From: Granulosicoccus sp.
GTDB lineage: Bacteria > Pseudomonadota > Gammaproteobacteria > Granulosicoccales > Granulosicoccaceae
Direction of reading: 5' to 3'
DNA: 48,707 nt
Assembly (NCBI GenBank): GCA_013002205.1
Contig: JABDKN010000163.1
Location: 1 to 48,707, forward strand
The notes beneath the pieces were generated by a model, which was not told the origin of the DNA, made no database searches, and saw only the letters and a list, made by a program, of their open reading frames with translations. Numbering within the stretch: the first letter of the stretch is position 1; every line of letters starts with the position of its first letter. Positions 36,184 through 45,334 of the stretch are shown here, piece after piece. The position numbers were made by a program, and so were the translations under genes.

Positions 36184-38673
36184 TCAGGCCGCTCTTGCCC
36201 CGCCCAGCGCTGTCTGGCGAATCTCTTCAGCCCTGTGTGCTGCCTGTCTGGATAGCAGTTCATGACCGGCTTTCGCGTGTACCTGCGCCAGTTGTCTGGC
36301 CGCTCGCCAGTCGTGCGTGTAGTTATCCAGGTAGACCGTCAACAGTTCCAGGGCAGCGTCATGCTGTCCGAGCATCGTCAGAAGGTTTGCATACGATGGA
36401 ATGTACTGGGGCGAAATTTCGCACAGTGTACCCAGGGTGTTGATGGCCGATTCACCATCCTGTCTGTCCAGATACAAGCGTGTCAGATTGGTCAGCGTCT
36501 CCTCGACCAGGGAACCGATCGAATCCACAGAGGCTTTACCTGAGTTCAACCGGTCTCCGCAGTCATCGATAACCCGTTGATAGCACGCCAGTGCGTCATC
36601 CGGATTGTCAGATAACTCGGCCAGGATTCCCTGGATGTAGGTCGAGATGGTGTCGTAGGGCCATTCCAGGCCTGACAGTTTGCCTGAATAGGTCTGCAGA
36701 TCATCGATACACAGTTTGTTCTTCAGATAGCGAAGCGACTGCATGGTTTTGTGGATCGTGCCATAGGCTGACAAGACCCGCTCCGTATGCTGCGAGGCTG
36801 TCTCGGTCAGCGAGCTGCGGTAGGCATCCACTGCATTCTTCACCATTGCCGCTTCATCCGGTGTCGCTGTCCTGAGCAAGCTCTCCTGAAACTTGACGAC
36901 TCGGCCCGGTGTCTCATTCTGCCGCCACTGATCCAGCAGCCAGTGGATATCCGGTTCGGGTGCCAGTTCTGCCTCGCGCAGGGTAATGGTCCGCTCCGCT
37001 TCAGTCAGTAGCTCAATGAAAAACCTGGCCCCACGGCGTGTAATGGAGTAGTAGTCTCTGGCCCACTGTTCCATGTCTGATTCAGTCATGCCGGAAAACC
37101 CGCTGGGTTTTCGCAGTTGCGCGAACTCATGACCCATGTACAGCCTGATTGCTTTCAACAGCGGTGGCGCCGTTTTTTCCAGTCTGCCCTCCAGAGTATC
37201 CAGTCTCCTTTTGTAGGCTGGTCCGGGATCCCGCCCGGCGTCGCCATATAGTCTGTCAATAAGACGCCCGGCTTTCCTGCATAGACCAGTGATCAGTTTC
37301 AGTCGTTTCTTGTCATGAGCGATCCGCGAGCGAAGCTCGGCGAGTTCCGTACTATCGATGTCGGAGGCGTTCCGCGTGTCGAATACAGGTTTCCCGGTAC
37401 CCAGCAGTACGGCATCGCAATCGATATGCGGTATGGACGGAACCGCAGCCGCATGGATACTCAGGTTGAATAGCACATCGGCATACTGGTTTACACTTTG
37501 ACCGATGCGTTCCATGACTTCTATGCTCCGGTAGAAGTCGAATGAGGTACCAGCCTGCCGTCCGGAGTAGGTAGCTACCTGCGCATCGAAATTGCCGGGA
37601 AGTTTCAGCAGTTCAGCTTCGGGGGTTCCAGTGGCGTGCGAGTTGCCTTGCGCGTTCATGCACAGATCTATACCGCTGAGAAGTATCGTGGTGAATCCCA
37701 GTTGCGAAGCCAGGACCGTTGCTGCATGGCCCACGGTAGGGCCGGATGAGGGGATGATGGGTTCGAGATCAGGACAGAACTGATCCCAGGGAAAGCGGAA
37801 GCCCATGTGCCTGCGCGGACCGAGCCATTGCTGAGAGAGCAGGGGGCTGACATGATGGCTGTGGATCAGTGGGACGTCTTTCCACTGTGTGCCGGCCTTA
37901 CTGACGTTATAGAGTACCGAGTAGGGATCGATGGCGACGACCAGGTCCGGGTACAATTCCAGTTCCTGTAACTTCGTACAGATTCTGGATACGGCGATCA
38001 TGAATAGCCGGGATCGGTTTTCCATGATCCATGGCAGGTGCTGGTCCAGTGAAGGGCCGCCACCGAGGACGACGGCCACCTGGTCCCGGCCGAAATCCGG
38101 ATCGACATATATTGGCCTGTGATTGTCCACGCAGTTGAGCATTTGTGCGTGAGTGAAGGTCTTGACACTGTACTGACTGTGTACTTGATGGTGACGGTTC
38201 GCTATGGCCTCCCGGATGTCACGGTATAATGGATAGTACAGATTCACATAGTCTGTAATTGCGCAGTGTGACTGCGCAAGCTTGACTGTTCCAGCCAGGA
38301 ACCAGGCATTGTCACCACCGTCGAACACCTCGGTTTGCCACTGTGTACTGGACAGCAGTCTCACCGACGGTGAGTCTGCAGTGAATGCCTGACTGTCCAG
38401 CCACTGCTGGCATTCGGCAGACACCACCTCGAACACATCATCCGGTTCTATCAGTACGATACGCGAGCTCTCGGGCAACGCGCTGGATAACAGGTACTTG
38501 TAGAGAAGTCCGGAATCGCTGCCCACTACGAGTGTCAGGGTATTCTCGGCCTCACGATCAAATTCGAGTTCCCTGTCATAGATGGTCGAGGATCGATCAG
38601 ATTCGAACGCAGCTCTGTTCAGCGCTGGAATGAACCGCTCGTGCCATCGGCTTTCGGTATAGCAGTAATTCAA
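36184..38673 (-). CDS. Motility accessory factor (Maf/DUF115) flagellin nonulosonic-acid transferase with TPR tail
   Basis: 829 residues from a TTG at 38673, chosen because CAGGAG lies eight bases before it; a GTG at 38763 would add 30 residues unlike the family. The central MptE/DUF115 domain starts near AVVLGGGPSLD (residues 200-210) and contains AVSRICTKLQELELYPDLVVAIDP and HSHHVSP. The C-terminal part has TPR-like helical pairs (CYQRVIDDCGD, LCEISPQYIPSYANLLTMLGQHDAALELL). Maf proteins transfer pseudaminic or legionaminic acid to flagellin. Its position beside legBGI and ptmE supports this role. No flagellin gene is in the window. Confidence 0.9.
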   Translation of the reverse strand: MNYCYTESRWHERFIPALNRAAFESDRSSTIYDRELEFDREAENTLTLVVGSDSGLLYKYLLSSALPESSRIVLIEPDDVFEVVSAECQQWLDSQAFTADSPSVRLLSSTQWQTEVFDGGDNAWFLAGTVKLAQSHCAITDYVNLYYPLYRDIREAIANRHHQVHSQYSVKTFTHAQMLNCVDNHRPIYVDPDFGRDQVAVVLGGGPSLDQHLPWIMENRSRLFMIAVSRICTKLQELELYPDLVVAIDPYSVLYNVSKAGTQWKDVPLIHSHHVSPLLSQQWLGPRRHMGFRFPWDQFCPDLEPIIPSSGPTVGHAATVLASQLGFTTILLSGIDLCMNAQGNSHATGTPEAELLKLPGNFDAQVATYSGRQAGTSFDFYRSIEVMERIGQSVNQYADVLFNLSIHAAAVPSIPHIDCDAVLLGTGKPVFDTRNASDIDSTELAELRSRIAHDKKRLKLITGLCRKAGRLIDRLYGDAGRDPGPAYKRRLDTLEGRLEKTAPPLLKAIRLYMGHEFAQLRKPSGFSGMTESDMEQWARDYYSITRRGARFFIELLTEAERTITLREAELAPEPDIHWLLDQWRQNETPGRVVKFQESLLRTATPDEAAMVKNAVDAYRSSLTETASQHTERVLSAYGTIHKTMQSLRYLKNKLCIDDLQTYSGKLSGLEWPYDTISTYIQGILAELSDNPDDALACYQRVIDDCGDRLNSGKASVDSIGSLVEETLTNLTRLYLDRQDGESAINTLGTLCEISPQYIPSYANLLTMLGQHDAALELLTVYLDNYTHDWRAARQLAQVHAKAGHELLSRQAAHRAEEIRQTALGGARAA

Positions 38674-38779
38674 CCCTGACTCTCCTGTTCCCGCCGTGAA
38701 ATTCGCACGTGCTGACCGGTGTGATGCTGAGCATTTTTCCCGCTGCCCATCGCCTGTGGGCACGTCGACGACCAGTCAG

Positions 38780-38794
38780 TGATTCAGTGAATCA
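38780..38794. promoter_or_regulatory. Dyad between maf and methyltransferase genes
   Basis: TGATTC-AGT-GAATCA is a perfect inverted repeat with a three-base centre, in the 256-base divergent region (38674-38929). It is set in a short tandem run of CAGTGATT/CAGTGAAT. A second dyad, GTTAG-CTCTAT-CTAAC, lies at 38833-38848. Both could be operators for the divergent promoters. No regulator is assignable. Confidence 0.3.
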
Positions 38795-38929
38795 GTAAGC
38801 TTGCCATAACGCATACGGCCCGTGACGGGTGTGTTAGCTCTATCTAACCCCTGAACCTGCCGTACCTGGTCCGGTTGGCAAGCATCCTGTAGCGCCTGTC
38901 CATGATTCTGGCCCTTGTAGTGATCCCTG

Positions 38930-39625
38930 ATGAAGAATGACTTCCGGCAGGAGTGGGAGGACAGCTACGAGCGTCTGGAGAACACGCTGTTCTATCCGGG
39001 CGAAGAAGTGGTGCGTTTCGTCAATCGTTACATCAGGCGGCGCACCGGGCCGACCAGCTACTCGAAAGAGTTTGACAGTAAGCCGGTGTTTCTTGATCTG
39101 GGATCCGGGGCGGGTCGTCACCTGGTGTTTTTGCAGGAGAACGGCTTCTTCCCCATTGGCCTGGAACTCAGTGCCGAAGCGTGTAGACAGGCACAGGCAC
39201 TGATGTCATCCCGCGGCATCGGCGAAGATGACTACCGGATCATCAACGCATCGTCGGTAAACCTGGATCTGCCAGTTGAGTCTGTGGATTACGCTATGTC
39301 AGTATCCGTGCTGGACAGCATGCCCACGGCTACCGCAGTCAGGACACTGCAGCTGCTTCATGCCTGCCTGAAACCGGGTGCGTTGTTGTATGCAGATCTC
39401 ATATCCCAGCACTCCTGTCGGGAAGGCGTCATCGACGACAGTATGGACCAGATTGTCAGTGAGCATCACGAAGCCGGTACGGTTCAATCGTACTATGACC
39501 AGGAAAAGATCGACAGGGTATTCACTGGCTTCGATCTCATACGCCAGGAGCTGCATACCCGCGTCAATGCGAACGGTGAGCTGCTGGAAGCCCGCTGGCA
39601 TCTGGTGGCCCGCAATCGACAGTGA
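38930..39625 (+). CDS. SAM-dependent class I methyltransferase
   Basis: 231 residues. The S-adenosylmethionine site is FLDLGSGAGRHLVFL (motif I) at about residues 60-74, followed by GLELS (acidic residue binding the ribose) and a SVSVLDSMP post-motif region. No membrane segment. Divergent from maf and convergent with the FkbH-ACP-GNAT-NodB operon, so methylation of a nonulosonic acid, flagellin or cell-surface sugar is the most likely role. The substrate is unknown. The start codon lacks a good ribosome site. Confidence 0.88.
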   Translation: MKNDFRQEWEDSYERLENTLFYPGEEVVRFVNRYIRRRTGPTSYSKEFDSKPVFLDLGSGAGRHLVFLQENGFFPIGLELSAEACRQAQALMSSRGIGEDDYRIINASSVNLDLPVESVDYAMSVSVLDSMPTATAVRTLQLLHACLKPGALLYADLISQHSCREGVIDDSMDQIVSEHHEAGTVQSYYDQEKIDRVFTGFDLIRQELHTRVNANGELLEARWHLVARNRQ

Positions 39626-39691
39626 ACGATTGCCAGGCCACAAGCTGGCGAGTCCGGTTCTGCTGCAGCACAGTGACGTTTCCGCCGGCCT

Positions 39692-40636
39692 TCACGCCAC
39701 CAGCGAGCATACGTCATTGGTGTCAAACCGGGGTAATCGCAACGGCGACGACCCATCCAGGTCTGCAGCAGCAACTTCCGTGGTGAAACCCACGTCACAG
39801 CCGTGACGGGTGAGAACATCGATAAGTTCCTCATTCCACCCTCCATAGGGATAAGCCATTGCCCAGTAGTCGTCAACCGGGCTGCCGATGGCGCGCAGGA
39901 AATCCATCGACTCGACAACTTCAGCTTCCTGCTCCTTGCGTGACAGGGTATTCAGCCAGCGATGACTCGTGCCATGCGATCCGATGTACATGCCGCATGC
40001 CTGCATCGTTCGTAGCTGGTCAGAGGAACAATAGAGTTCGCTGGCAAAGACCTCCTCTTCGATACCGATGTGCCGGGAAAACAAGTCCGATGCAATGTCA
40101 TGACGCAGTGATTCTGGCAAGGCACGCTGTAGCATGCGTTTGACGTAGATCGTTTCCGCATCGTCAAACCGATTGGCAATAGCCCATCGATCCCGGTACT
40201 CCCTGACGCTGTCCAGCAATAATTCCGATTGGCGGTCGTCGACAACCTGATCGATAGTCTTCGCCAGCACAGTCGCCTCGGTGCAGGCGAGTAGAAAGTG
40301 CACACGATTGACATCCAGCAGAATGCCTCGGGCGCTCGAGGATACCGGAGGAAAGAAGGCTCCGGAAATACCAGCCTGCTGGAGGATCGGGAACACCGTG
40401 TCATAGTGCTCCTTGTAGCCATCGTCGAAAGTCAGCAGAGTAGCCTTCGGTGGTAATGTGTCCAATCCCCTCAGTGCCTGTATCACCGTCTCCAGGGAAA
40501 CCAGCTGGTAGTGACGCTGGAGGTGCGCCAGCTGCGATCGGAAATCCGCGACATCCAGCCCCTTGATTCGCGGGTAACGGGTACGCGCGAAGTCCCGCAC
40601 GTAGTGGTACATGATGACGTTGAGTGTACGGTTCAC
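39692..40636 (-). CDS. Polysaccharide deacetylase (NodB fold)
   Basis: 314 residues, GTG start at 40636. The metal-binding Asp pair lies in LLTFDDGYKEHYD, the histidines in GSHGTSH, and MAYPYGGWNEEL is the motif 3 region of carbohydrate esterase family 4. No signal peptide is visible, so it may act on a cytoplasmic sugar or nucleotide-sugar intermediate. It is the last gene of the minus-strand operon. N-deacetylation of a surface-sugar precursor would fit, but the substrate is unknown. Confidence 0.9.
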   Translation of the reverse strand: MNRTLNVIMYHYVRDFARTRYPRIKGLDVADFRSQLAHLQRHYQLVSLETVIQALRGLDTLPPKATLLTFDDGYKEHYDTVFPILQQAGISGAFFPPVSSSARGILLDVNRVHFLLACTEATVLAKTIDQVVDDRQSELLLDSVREYRDRWAIANRFDDAETIYVKRMLQRALPESLRHDIASDLFSRHIGIEEEVFASELYCSSDQLRTMQACGMYIGSHGTSHRWLNTLSRKEQEAEVVESMDFLRAIGSPVDDYWAMAYPYGGWNEELIDVLTRHGCDVGFTTEVAAADLDGSSPLRLPRFDTNDVCSLVA

Positions 40637-40673
40637 GGTTCGCTGATGGTCCTTGACTGATTGGTCCTGCCAG

Positions 40674-41804
40674 TTATGCCGAGGGTATGATCGATGCTGG
40701 AGGTCGAGTGTCTGTTACTACGGACGGTAGGTTGGGACGATCCTGATCTGAATCTGCCCTGAAGAATCTGATGGCCTTGCTGTTGGCCGTATCCAGAACC
40801 TGATAGGCCATCCTGACCTCAGCCGGCTGATCGAGAAAGGGTTCGAAATAATTGGGGATTTTCAAGTCGGGGAATCGCCTGGTGGACAGAAAACCGGTTT
40901 GCTGAAGGCAATCCTCATCGATTCCGGCACTCATCAGTTCAATGTATTCAGCGTTGTGCCGATTCGCCTGTGAGCGCAATGCAGCTCCAGTTGCCGCCCG
41001 CTGATCCGTTGCTGCTGGAAAATCGCCAATGAAGTCGACGATGCGCATCAGCCGGGAACCCTGTGAATCGATGCTCCTCCAGACCAGGATGCCAGTCAGT
41101 GCACTGTGCTCATACAGTCCCATGAATCCGTATTCATAGTAGGGGTGTCTGGCATAACGCCCCAGCAGATAGTCCAGTGTCTTTACCGGAGCATAGCGCC
41201 TGCCCAGGGAATCGACCGTTTCCCGGAATCTGGCCGATTGCGAATAGGTGCACCGTGAAATGCCTCTGGCGCTTATATCTGTCGTGACTGGAGGAACCGT
41301 GTCTCGTGGGTCTGGAAGATTGGCCAGAAGTGACCTGCTGCCACGCCACTCCGGGTTGAGCAGCACAGACTGAGTCATGACGCCGGTATTGAAGCCGAGA
41401 ATGTCGTACAGATCGCTCACTTCCTGATTGATGCCGATGACGAGGATCAGGCCGGGAGAAAGTCTTTCGATCAGATGCCTGAGTAACGCCACACCAGTGC
41501 CTGGTGCAGCAGCGGCTGTGACTTTCCACATTGCCAGGGACAACTCCGTACCGCATCCACTCCGGTCAAATCTCCGGTACGGCAGGAAACCGAGGATGCC
41601 CTCCAGCACCTGGTGTTCGTTCTCGGCAATGACAAAGCTCAGGGGGGACTGTGCGCTCTCGGTCCAGTCATGTTGCCACTGCAGTAATTCCGGCTTCTGC
41701 ACGAATATGTGTTCAGTATGCCAGTGGCGCTGCACGAAGCGCCTGATCGGTTCCAGATCCGCCGCCGTGGCGAAACGAATCACAGCGCGTCGATGACTGT
41801 TCAC
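40674..41804 (-). CDS. GNAT-family acyltransferase
   Basis: 376 residues, GTG start with an AGGAG site eight bases before it. The first half is a GNAT fold: IRFATAADLEPIRRFVQRHW at the start, then IAENEHQVLEGILGFLPYR and a GTGVALLRHLIERLSPG acetyl-CoA-like pyrophosphate loop. The second half appears to be another acyltransferase-like domain. It sits between the acyl carrier protein and the NodB deacetylase genes, so it may use acyl-ACP rather than acyl-CoA. The acceptor sugar is unknown. Confidence 0.8.
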   Translation of the reverse strand: MNSHRRAVIRFATAADLEPIRRFVQRHWHTEHIFVQKPELLQWQHDWTESAQSPLSFVIAENEHQVLEGILGFLPYRRFDRSGCGTELSLAMWKVTAAAAPGTGVALLRHLIERLSPGLILVIGINQEVSDLYDILGFNTGVMTQSVLLNPEWRGSRSLLANLPDPRDTVPPVTTDISARGISRCTYSQSARFRETVDSLGRRYAPVKTLDYLLGRYARHPYYEYGFMGLYEHSALTGILVWRSIDSQGSRLMRIVDFIGDFPAATDQRAATGAALRSQANRHNAEYIELMSAGIDEDCLQQTGFLSTRRFPDLKIPNYFEPFLDQPAEVRMAYQVLDTANSKAIRFFRADSDQDRPNLPSVVTDTRPPASIIPSA

Positions 41805-41889
41805 GTGTCACACTCCTGATATGACGACAGTGCGCCTGGCGGACCCGTGAAAACCAGGAAACCTTTCATGGTAAGTCCCGGCGCGGTAT

Positions 41890-42141
41890 TCAGGCTGCTC
41901 GCCGCTCGAGGAATTCTGCAATGGCATGCAGATCTGTCAGATGTGCAAAGGAGTCGCTGGGTACTTTTATCCCCAGGGTTGATTCAAGCTTCATGATGAG
42001 GCGCAGATGCGCCAGGGAATTCCAGTGACCATCACCGGCACTGGACTGAATCAGTTCCTCCTGTGTCAGCTCAGGAAACGTGGACTGCATCGACTCCATG
42101 ATTGCCTTGTACAGCGGGGTGTCAGTATTCATAGCATGCAT
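41890..42141 (-). CDS. Acyl carrier protein
   Basis: 83 residues, the usual ACP size with four helices. The phosphopantetheine attachment site is Ser in HWNSLAHLRLI, corresponding to the DSL motif of other ACPs (Asn replaces Asp here). The preceding GDGHWNS loop is typical of specialised ACPs in polysaccharide or polyketide clusters. It is flanked by an FkbH-like gene and a GNAT gene, 46 and 85 bases away. Starts at the ATG at 42141 or 42132. Confidence 0.87.
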   Translation of the reverse strand: MHAMNTDTPLYKAIMESMQSTFPELTQEELIQSSAGDGHWNSLAHLRLIMKLESTLGIKVPSDSFAHLTDLHAIAEFLERRAA

Positions 42142-42187
42142 AAATTGATCGACTGGTTGTTTGCACGTGCACGACAGGCTGCTTTGA

Positions 42188-43888
42188 TCAGGCCACCTGG
42201 CTGATATGCCCGACTATTTCGTAGCGAAACCAAGTCGGTCGCGCGATCCTGTGTCCGGGCAGGGCTAGACGGAAATGTGTTTCATCTGTCCTTGCGAATC
42301 CATGATTCTCATACAGTTGATGACAGGGTGAATTACGTTCATTGCAAATGATCTCGCCGACCAGTGCCGAGTGACCCTCGGCAATTGCCTGCTCACACAA
42401 AAAGGCCAGAATGCCTGTTTCGACATCGCGTCCCATGACTCGACATGACATCACCAGTGAGGTAATGACCAGCTCACCCGAGGGCCCGGCTTCAGTCGTT
42501 GTGACAGCGATGATCTCATCACTGCCGTATCTGTCACGCAGGCGGACGGTGTAGATGCGTGCGCCTGCTGCGATCAACTTCCGGATGTCCGCTTCAGCAT
42601 ATCGCCGAGTCGTGGTATTGAACTGATTGGTTTTGGTAAACAGCTGCAATGCTCGCTTCTGTGTCGACTGGGTCATGGGTCCGATGGCCAGCGTCATCGC
42701 CAGACTCTCGAGGAATGCTTCCCTGGTGGGCGCCTCGTGCTCAAGTGTGTCAAGGGTGCGCATCAACTGGTATTTTTCGCTTTTTGCGGTATCCGTCGCT
42801 GTACTGTCGTCTTTGTACAGGCCCGGCAACGCTGCGAGGAACTGCGGCCATTCACTGACGTCCTGCGGCAGGTCGGGCACCAGTACACCGGGGCAGTTGG
42901 TGCGAATCTCATGTCGTTCCACAGGGTTGTCGTCGATCACCAGCATGGAAGAAAGCCCCAGCCGGAGTGCAGTGCTGAGTTCCCTGATATTCCGGGACTT
43001 GGGTGCCCAGTTGATACGTTTGTCCACGAAGTCTTCGTTCCTCAGTATCATGTCCGGGTGTTGCGAGATGGCCGTGCTTGCAATGCTGTCCTCGTTCTTG
43101 GAGCAGAGCGTCAACACGATGCCCCTGCGCTGGAGTGATTTAATGAACTGCTGGACTGCCAGGTACTGGTTGCCGGGATAGTCCTGGCCAAGATCGATGC
43201 CCGCCAGACCGTCGTCACCGATGTTGCCTCCCCAGAGTGTGTTATCCAGGTCGAGTACCAGCGCGCGTACTGTGCGTTCGGTCACCGACAGCAGATGCCC
43301 TGCCAGATGGGCGCCGTATGCCATAGCGAACGCCTGACTGTAGGGACTTCTGCCCAGCAGATAGTATTTGCCGGGGTCGGCGTGGTCTCGACCGATACGC
43401 TCGATAACTCGCTCTACGGGCAGGTATGAGGTGTCTTCAAGGTGTGTACAGAGCTCCTGCAGCGTGCCGTTCATGCGCGTCAGCAGTTTCGCGATTGACT
43501 GTCCATTCGTTTCACCTGGAGTGTCAGCTGGGTAAATTCGCCGCGTATGATCGATGGCGTGGATGATCATGTGACCGGACAGATTACTGCGCGCAAGTCG
43601 CAGCAGCGCCAGATACTCCTGGAATCGATCCCACACGGCCGCTTCATCGACCAGGTAAAATGCGAATGCCGGCAGGAAGTCTTCGAGTCGCTCGGCGAAC
43701 ACCCAGTAATCCTGTGGCAGCTCGTAAAGCGCGCTGTGCGTGTTCCGTATCAGAAGAGGGTATTGACCGAATGCCGGCGTGTTGATGCTGGTGTCGATAC
43801 CGGTCAGCTCGCGGAGCTGCCCTTCAATGACCGGTGCCAGAATATCCCAGTTGGCGGCACTCAGTATGGTGATCTGGCAGTGTTTCAT
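42188..43888 (-). CDS. FkbH-like HAD-IIIC family protein with C-terminal GNAT domain
   Basis: 566 residues. The N-terminal 190 residues are the SGNH-like extension of FkbH proteins. The HAD core carries LVLDLDNTLWGG (nucleophile Asp and acid/base Asp) near residue 210, CSKNED, and a late MLVIDDNPVERHEI motif. A GNAT domain (about 410-560) ends the protein, with FTKTNQFNTTTRRY and CRVMGRDVETGILAF. FkbH-type enzymes load a glyceryl unit from 1,3-bisphosphoglycerate onto an acyl carrier protein. The ACP gene follows directly, so this is probably the first gene of a glyceryl- or hydroxyacyl-ACP pathway for sugar decoration. Confidence 0.9.
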   Translation of the reverse strand: MKHCQITILSAANWDILAPVIEGQLRELTGIDTSINTPAFGQYPLLIRNTHSALYELPQDYWVFAERLEDFLPAFAFYLVDEAAVWDRFQEYLALLRLARSNLSGHMIIHAIDHTRRIYPADTPGETNGQSIAKLLTRMNGTLQELCTHLEDTSYLPVERVIERIGRDHADPGKYYLLGRSPYSQAFAMAYGAHLAGHLLSVTERTVRALVLDLDNTLWGGNIGDDGLAGIDLGQDYPGNQYLAVQQFIKSLQRRGIVLTLCSKNEDSIASTAISQHPDMILRNEDFVDKRINWAPKSRNIRELSTALRLGLSSMLVIDDNPVERHEIRTNCPGVLVPDLPQDVSEWPQFLAALPGLYKDDSTATDTAKSEKYQLMRTLDTLEHEAPTREAFLESLAMTLAIGPMTQSTQKRALQLFTKTNQFNTTTRRYAEADIRKLIAAGARIYTVRLRDRYGSDEIIAVTTTEAGPSGELVITSLVMSCRVMGRDVETGILAFLCEQAIAEGHSALVGEIICNERNSPCHQLYENHGFARTDETHFRLALPGHRIARPTWFRYEIVGHISQVA

Positions 43889-44175
43889 TCCCGAGTAACA
43901 GGCATAAGCTGTTCCATGCCCATTTTCGAGTAACCCCTGTGCTGCTTACCATTGCCCGTTGTCATGCAGGCTGAGCCGACGCACGGCGTGACCGGGATCA
44001 TATCGATAGCGGAAGGCCATGGCGACAGGCAGGCCGCTCCCCGGCAACACGTCTGCGCGTGTCGAAACTAACACACCCAGTGCCCTGAGAATCAAATCCG
44101 GGGCGCATTAGCCGCTAAATAGCCTGACCGATTCATTCCATAGAACGTCGTAACGACGCAGCAGAGCATTTTCCC

Positions 44176-45252
44176 ATGCATATGAATAGCCCGATATCAT
44201 CCCGTGTTGTCCGGACGATCTGCATGGCAATGGTGAGCGTGGTGGCTCTGATGGTTGCCATGAACGCCAGTGCGGGCGATACGCTGAAGATCTTTACATG
44301 GTCCGAGTACATCGATCCTGAGGTCGTCCTCGAGTTCGAGGAAAGATACGACGCGAAACTTAAGTTTACCTACTTCGAATCTGATCAGGCTCGAGACGAG
44401 GAACTTGCACTGAGCGCCGGTCGTGGTTTCGATCTGATCATGATCAACGATCCGCAAATCGACCGATATGCTCGTCGAGGCTGGATTGCGCCGATTGACG
44501 AGGACATAGTCAGGAACATGAGGCATATCGAAGACCGGTGGAGAAAGAATTTCGAAGATGATACAAGTTATGCCTTGCCGTATTTCTGGGGAACCATGGG
44601 TATTGCCTATCGCAGTGACCTCTACCCAGACGGATTCACGACGTGGAAAGAACTGCTGGAACCCGCTGAATCCCTGAAGCAAAAAATACTGATGGTGAAC
44701 GACAGCCGCGAATTGATGGGTTTTGCCCTGAAATCGCAGGGTTACTCGGCCAATTCCAGGAACAGAAAGGAAATCGAGGAAGTGACCCAGATACTCAGGC
44801 TGCAGAAACCCTATGTCCTGACGTACGGCTATCCGATGCTGGACGAAACCTCTGTTATGCTCGACGGCACCATCTGGGCAGCGGCCATGTACAGTGGTGA
44901 TGTCCTGATGCTTCAGGAAATCGATGACCGCATCGTCTATTCGCTGCCCGAAGAGGGTGGATTGATCTGGGCCGATTATCTCACCGTGGCGCAGTCATCG
45001 CTCAACAAGAAACTGGCGTTCGAATTTCTCAACTTCATCAATGAACCGAGTATCGCTGCCCGGCAGGCGGAGTACGTGTACTACGCCACGCCAAACGCCG
45101 CAGCCATGGAGCTCGTGTCACAGGAATATCTGGACAATCCGGTTATTTTCCCTTCGGCAACAGATCTCGAAAAATCCGAATACCTAGAGCCTACGCCGCC
45201 CAGAATTCGGAAGAAGATCAACGTGGTAGGCACCGAGTTATTCTATCAGTGA
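44176..45252 (+). CDS. PotD/NspS-like periplasmic polyamine-binding protein
   Basis: 358 residues with a signal peptide ending near ASA (residues 31-33). Polyamine-binding residues of PotD are kept: WSEY (Trp42, Tyr45), Asp176 and Glu179 in NDSRE, Trp234 in GTIWAAAM, and Trp265/Asp267 in GLIWADYL. A tyrosine in YATPN matches PotD Tyr293, while the residue equivalent to PotD Tyr85 is not conserved. No ABC transporter genes follow; the next gene is a GGDEF-EAL protein with a periplasmic domain. This arrangement is like NspS-MbaA of Vibrio, where the binding protein acts as a norspermidine/spermidine sensor rather than a transporter subunit. An ATG at 44182 is also possible. Confidence 0.9.
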   Translation: MHMNSPISSRVVRTICMAMVSVVALMVAMNASAGDTLKIFTWSEYIDPEVVLEFEERYDAKLKFTYFESDQARDEELALSAGRGFDLIMINDPQIDRYARRGWIAPIDEDIVRNMRHIEDRWRKNFEDDTSYALPYFWGTMGIAYRSDLYPDGFTTWKELLEPAESLKQKILMVNDSRELMGFALKSQGYSANSRNRKEIEEVTQILRLQKPYVLTYGYPMLDETSVMLDGTIWAAAMYSGDVLMLQEIDDRIVYSLPEEGGLIWADYLTVAQSSLNKKLAFEFLNFINEPSIAARQAEYVYYATPNAAAMELVSQEYLDNPVIFPSATDLEKSEYLEPTPPRIRKKINVVGTELFYQ

Positions 45253-45334
45253 GTAACCTGCTGCACCATGACTACCAGGTGGCCGCCCGCGCTGACGCAG
45301 CATGGCCTGTTGGAGCTGAACTGACCAACTCGAC

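Noticed and set aside
39632-39649. Hairpin GCCAG/CTGGC between the methyltransferase and NodB genes as a terminator
   Set aside because: The stem is short and no T-run follows on either strand.
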